A stretch of 44,271 nt of DNA from Bacteroidota bacterium (lineage in GTDB: Bacteria; Bacteroidota; Bacteroidia; J057; JAJTIE01), in contig JAHBTG010000016.1 of the NCBI GenBank assembly GCA_019638695.1, positions 1-44,271 on the forward strand, in the 5' to 3' direction. How positions within the stretch are numbered: the first letter of the stretch is position 1; every line of letters starts with the position of its first letter. The notes under the pieces are model-generated. The model did no database searches. It saw nothing but the letters and a program-made list of their open reading frames with translations, and was not told the origin of the DNA. Both the position numbers and the translations under genes were made by a program. Below, piece by piece: positions 43,109 to 44,271 of this stretch.

Positions 43109-43130
43109 CCCCCAAAAAGAAAACGGGGCT
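43109..43130. repeat. Direct repeat, left copy (22 nt)
   Basis: It follows the stop of the coiled-coil gene and recurs at 43856-43877 with 21 of 22 positions equal (CCCCC, an A-rich centre, then CGGGGCT). The C and G runs could pair as a weak hairpin. The two copies bracket the LRAT-like gene. Confidence 0.65.
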
Positions 43131-43192
43131 GCTATAGGTAGGGTTGAAATTGCCAGGAGCGGGGAGTGATGGGGGTAATATATTCTTAAATA

Positions 43193-43660
43193 CTACCTCG
43201 ATTTACCGGCTCGCGCAATTAAAGTAAGAGTAAGCGCAACACCAGCAACAATGCCTGTAGCCTTTAAAAGGTTAGACGCTTGGTCTACTTGATAACTTCT
43301 AGGAACACCATATTGTGCCTCAGACGAAAAGTGCTGACAATTATAATCCCAAAGGTGATAGGTTCTGTTGCCAACCAGGTTTGCCGCACGACCTAATGAA
43401 ACCTGTCGTTGATATTCATCGCCCTGAAATCTTAGGATTGCGGCAGGGTGATAACGGCCAATCAGTTGTAGAATACGATGTTCTGGTACCCAAACAACTC
43501 CTTCATTCCTAAAATTTCCGATGCAAAAATGCTGGTTCTGATATACGCCCCAATAATAGATATGATGGTCTAGAACGGCAATGCCCTTGTTGCGGGCTAT
43601 AATTACATCTCCAGGTCTAACCTGATTCAGGTTTAGATAATTACTTATTATGGGGTTCAT
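43193..43660 (-). CDS. LRAT-domain (NlpC/P60-like) membrane-anchored protein
   Basis: The protein has 155 residues. The fold signature of the LRAT/H-REV107 group is visible: VRPGDVIIARNKG, then AVLDHHIYYWGVY with the active-site His, and late HLWDYNCQHFSSEAQYG with the candidate catalytic Cys followed by HF. A single hydrophobic segment near the C-terminus (ATGIVAGVALTLTLIA) and the basic end RAGKSR look like a tail anchor, as in eukaryotic family members. Relatives are acyltransferases or phospholipases; the substrate here is unknown. The DNA is AT-rich (about 40% GC in one sampled line), and the gene is bracketed by direct repeats, which suggests insertion as a unit. Confidence 0.78.
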   Translation of the reverse strand: MNPIISNYLNLNQVRPGDVIIARNKGIAVLDHHIYYWGVYQNQHFCIGNFRNEGVVWVPEHRILQLIGRYHPAAILRFQGDEYQRQVSLGRAANLVGNRTYHLWDYNCQHFSSEAQYGVPRSYQVDQASNLLKATGIVAGVALTLTLIARAGKSR

Positions 43661-43755
43661 AGAATAGTTTAGAGTTTACAATAACACTTAATACCTACGC
43701 TAAGAGCCAATAAATAGTTTCAGATTCATTCCGGAAATTCTGGGCAAGCAGGTAA

Positions 43756-43887
43756 AGACCGGGCAACGCAGCCAACCCCATCAGCGAAAGGGGAGCCAGT
43801 GACAGTCCTCGCAAGCCTAAACCAAAATCCAGCTTTGAAGTAAAGGAATTGAAATCCCCCCAAAAGAAAACGGGGCTACCTTGTTAA
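43756..43887 (+). pseudogene. Second 3' tail of the coiled-coil protein family
   Basis: The open frame after the TAA at 43753 contains SPRKPKPKSSFEVKELKSP, closely matching the end RRKPKVSFEAMK of the gene at 42279. The 22-nt direct repeat follows in both places. No start or upstream domain is recognisable, so only the 3' end of a second family member is left. Its frame runs on through the repeat to TAA 43885. Confidence 0.55.
43856..43877. repeat. Direct repeat, right copy (22 nt)
   Basis: It is the partner of the copy at 43109-43130 with one difference (six C and nine-base A-rich centre instead of five and ten). It lies within the tail remnant and overlaps the left arm of the hairpin at 43869. 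Confidence 0.65.
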
Positions 43888-43900
43888 GAGGCGCCCCGTT
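43869..43900. terminator. GC-rich hairpin, possible terminator
   Basis: An 8-bp perfect stem AACGGGGC / GCCCCGTT encloses a 16-nt loop (43877-43892). No strong T tract follows. It may end minus-strand transcripts coming from the tRNA pair or plus-strand transcripts. Confidence 0.4.
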
Positions 43901-43991
43901 AGGTGTACATTTGGGCTAAACTATCGCCCGGAATTTCTGGACCTATCTATTGACCAAAAGCCTGTAACTCATTGATAGTCAATAGGGTAAG

Positions 43992-44065
43992 TGGAGGATA
44001 ACGGAGTCGAACCGATGACCTCCTGCTTGCAAGGCAGGCGCTCTAGCCAGCTGAGCTAATCCCCC
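43992..44065 (-). tRNA. tRNA-Ala (anticodon TGC)
   Basis: A full cloverleaf is visible on the minus strand. The acceptor stem is GGGGGAT / ATCCTCC with one G-T pair. The D arm is GCTCAGCTGGCTAGAGC, the anticodon stem is CCTGC / GCAGG around the loop CTTGCAA, and the T arm contains TTCGACT. The discriminator base is A. CCA is not encoded. It lies 49 nt downstream of tRNA-Ile in the same direction. Confidence 0.96.
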
Positions 44066-44114
44066 ATAAAGAACGAAACACAAGAAGTATTCTCCTTGTG
44101 TACTGTATGGTGAG

Positions 44115-44188
44115 TGGGCTTACCAGGACTCGAACCTGGGACCTCAACATTATCAGTGTTGCGCTCTAACCACCTGAGCTATAAGCCC
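44115..44188 (-). tRNA. tRNA-Ile (anticodon GAT)
   Basis: A full cloverleaf is visible on the minus strand. The acceptor stem is GGGCTTA / TAAGCCC, the D arm is GCTCAGGTGGTTAGAGC, the anticodon stem is CAACA / TGTTG around the loop CTGATAA, and the T arm contains TTCGAGT. CCA is not encoded. The Ile(GAT)-Ala(TGC) order is that of the bacterial 16S-23S spacer, but no 23S gene follows in the 300 nt beyond tRNA-Ala. Confidence 0.96.
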
Positions 44189-44271
44189 GGTAAAAATGCA
44201 GGAAAGGGAAAGCTTAAAATATGAAGAGGAGAAAACTAGCACTTATCCTTGCTTGATCTCGAAGTGAGATT

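Noticed and set aside
1-44271. Insertion sequence or prophage genes
   Set aside because: No transposase, integrase or phage structural protein was recognised. The tail-fibre-like N-terminus of the fibrinogen-like proteins is a general Bacteroidota surface-protein feature, not proof of a phage.

Overview
The window looks like a chromosomal segment of a fairly GC-rich member of the Bacteroidota, probably of the Chitinophagaceae/Chitinophagales type. This placement is an inference from gene content. The signs are type IX secretion (T9SS) sorting domains, many SPIIA lipoproteins and LamG-type surface proteins, a CzcA pump fused to its outer-membrane channel, a near absence of Shine-Dalgarno sites, and repeated use of the Bacteroidota -7 promoter box TAnnTTTG. 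No 16S gene is present to confirm it.

Layout. 1-400: non-coding DNA with a dispersed inverted repeat. 400-4855 (minus): an AT-rich Mrr-type restriction endonuclease behind the nrdB-nrdA class Ia ribonucleotide reductase operon. 4856-5596: a long divergent intergenic region with a good nrdB promoter and three DnaA-box-like nonamers spaced 11 bp apart. 5597-7977 (plus): two duplicated secreted proteins with a fibrinogen-like domain. 7990-8907 (minus): the GTPase era. 8965-15833 (minus): a nine-gene operon made of one T9SS-sorted protein followed by eight tandem, paralogous, single-LamG-domain exported proteins. This is the most unusual system in the window.

16200-30807 is mostly housekeeping: gatB, hmgA, a fatty acid hydroxylase family protein, kup, upp, nrnA, an FKBP lipoprotein and nadB. 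Mixed in are small unknown genes, a secreted protein with a Thr/Gly/Asn repeat linker, and an AT-rich DUF488 / SMUG2-like uracil-DNA glycosylase pair. 31330-35525 holds a large T9SS-exported surface protein with an inverted repeat at its promoter.

35769-41717 is a heavy-metal efflux operon: a small His-rich exported protein, an RND pump fused to a TolC-like channel, and a lipoprotein adaptor. 41742-43900 is a scar region. It contains a fragment that resembles DUF1016/YhcG, a frameshifted 5' fragment of hsdM joined to a coiled-coil protein gene that seems to have lost its own 5' end, and an LRAT-like membrane protein gene bracketed by two copies of a short repeat and by a second 3' tail of the coiled-coil gene. 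The window ends with tRNA-Ile(GAT) and tRNA-Ala(TGC) on the minus strand. These normally sit in the 16S-23S spacer, but no 23S gene follows them here.

Three genes (gatB, upp, nrnA) carry a perfect TAnnTTTG box exactly 4 nt before the start codon, which suggests leaderless or nearly leaderless transcripts.
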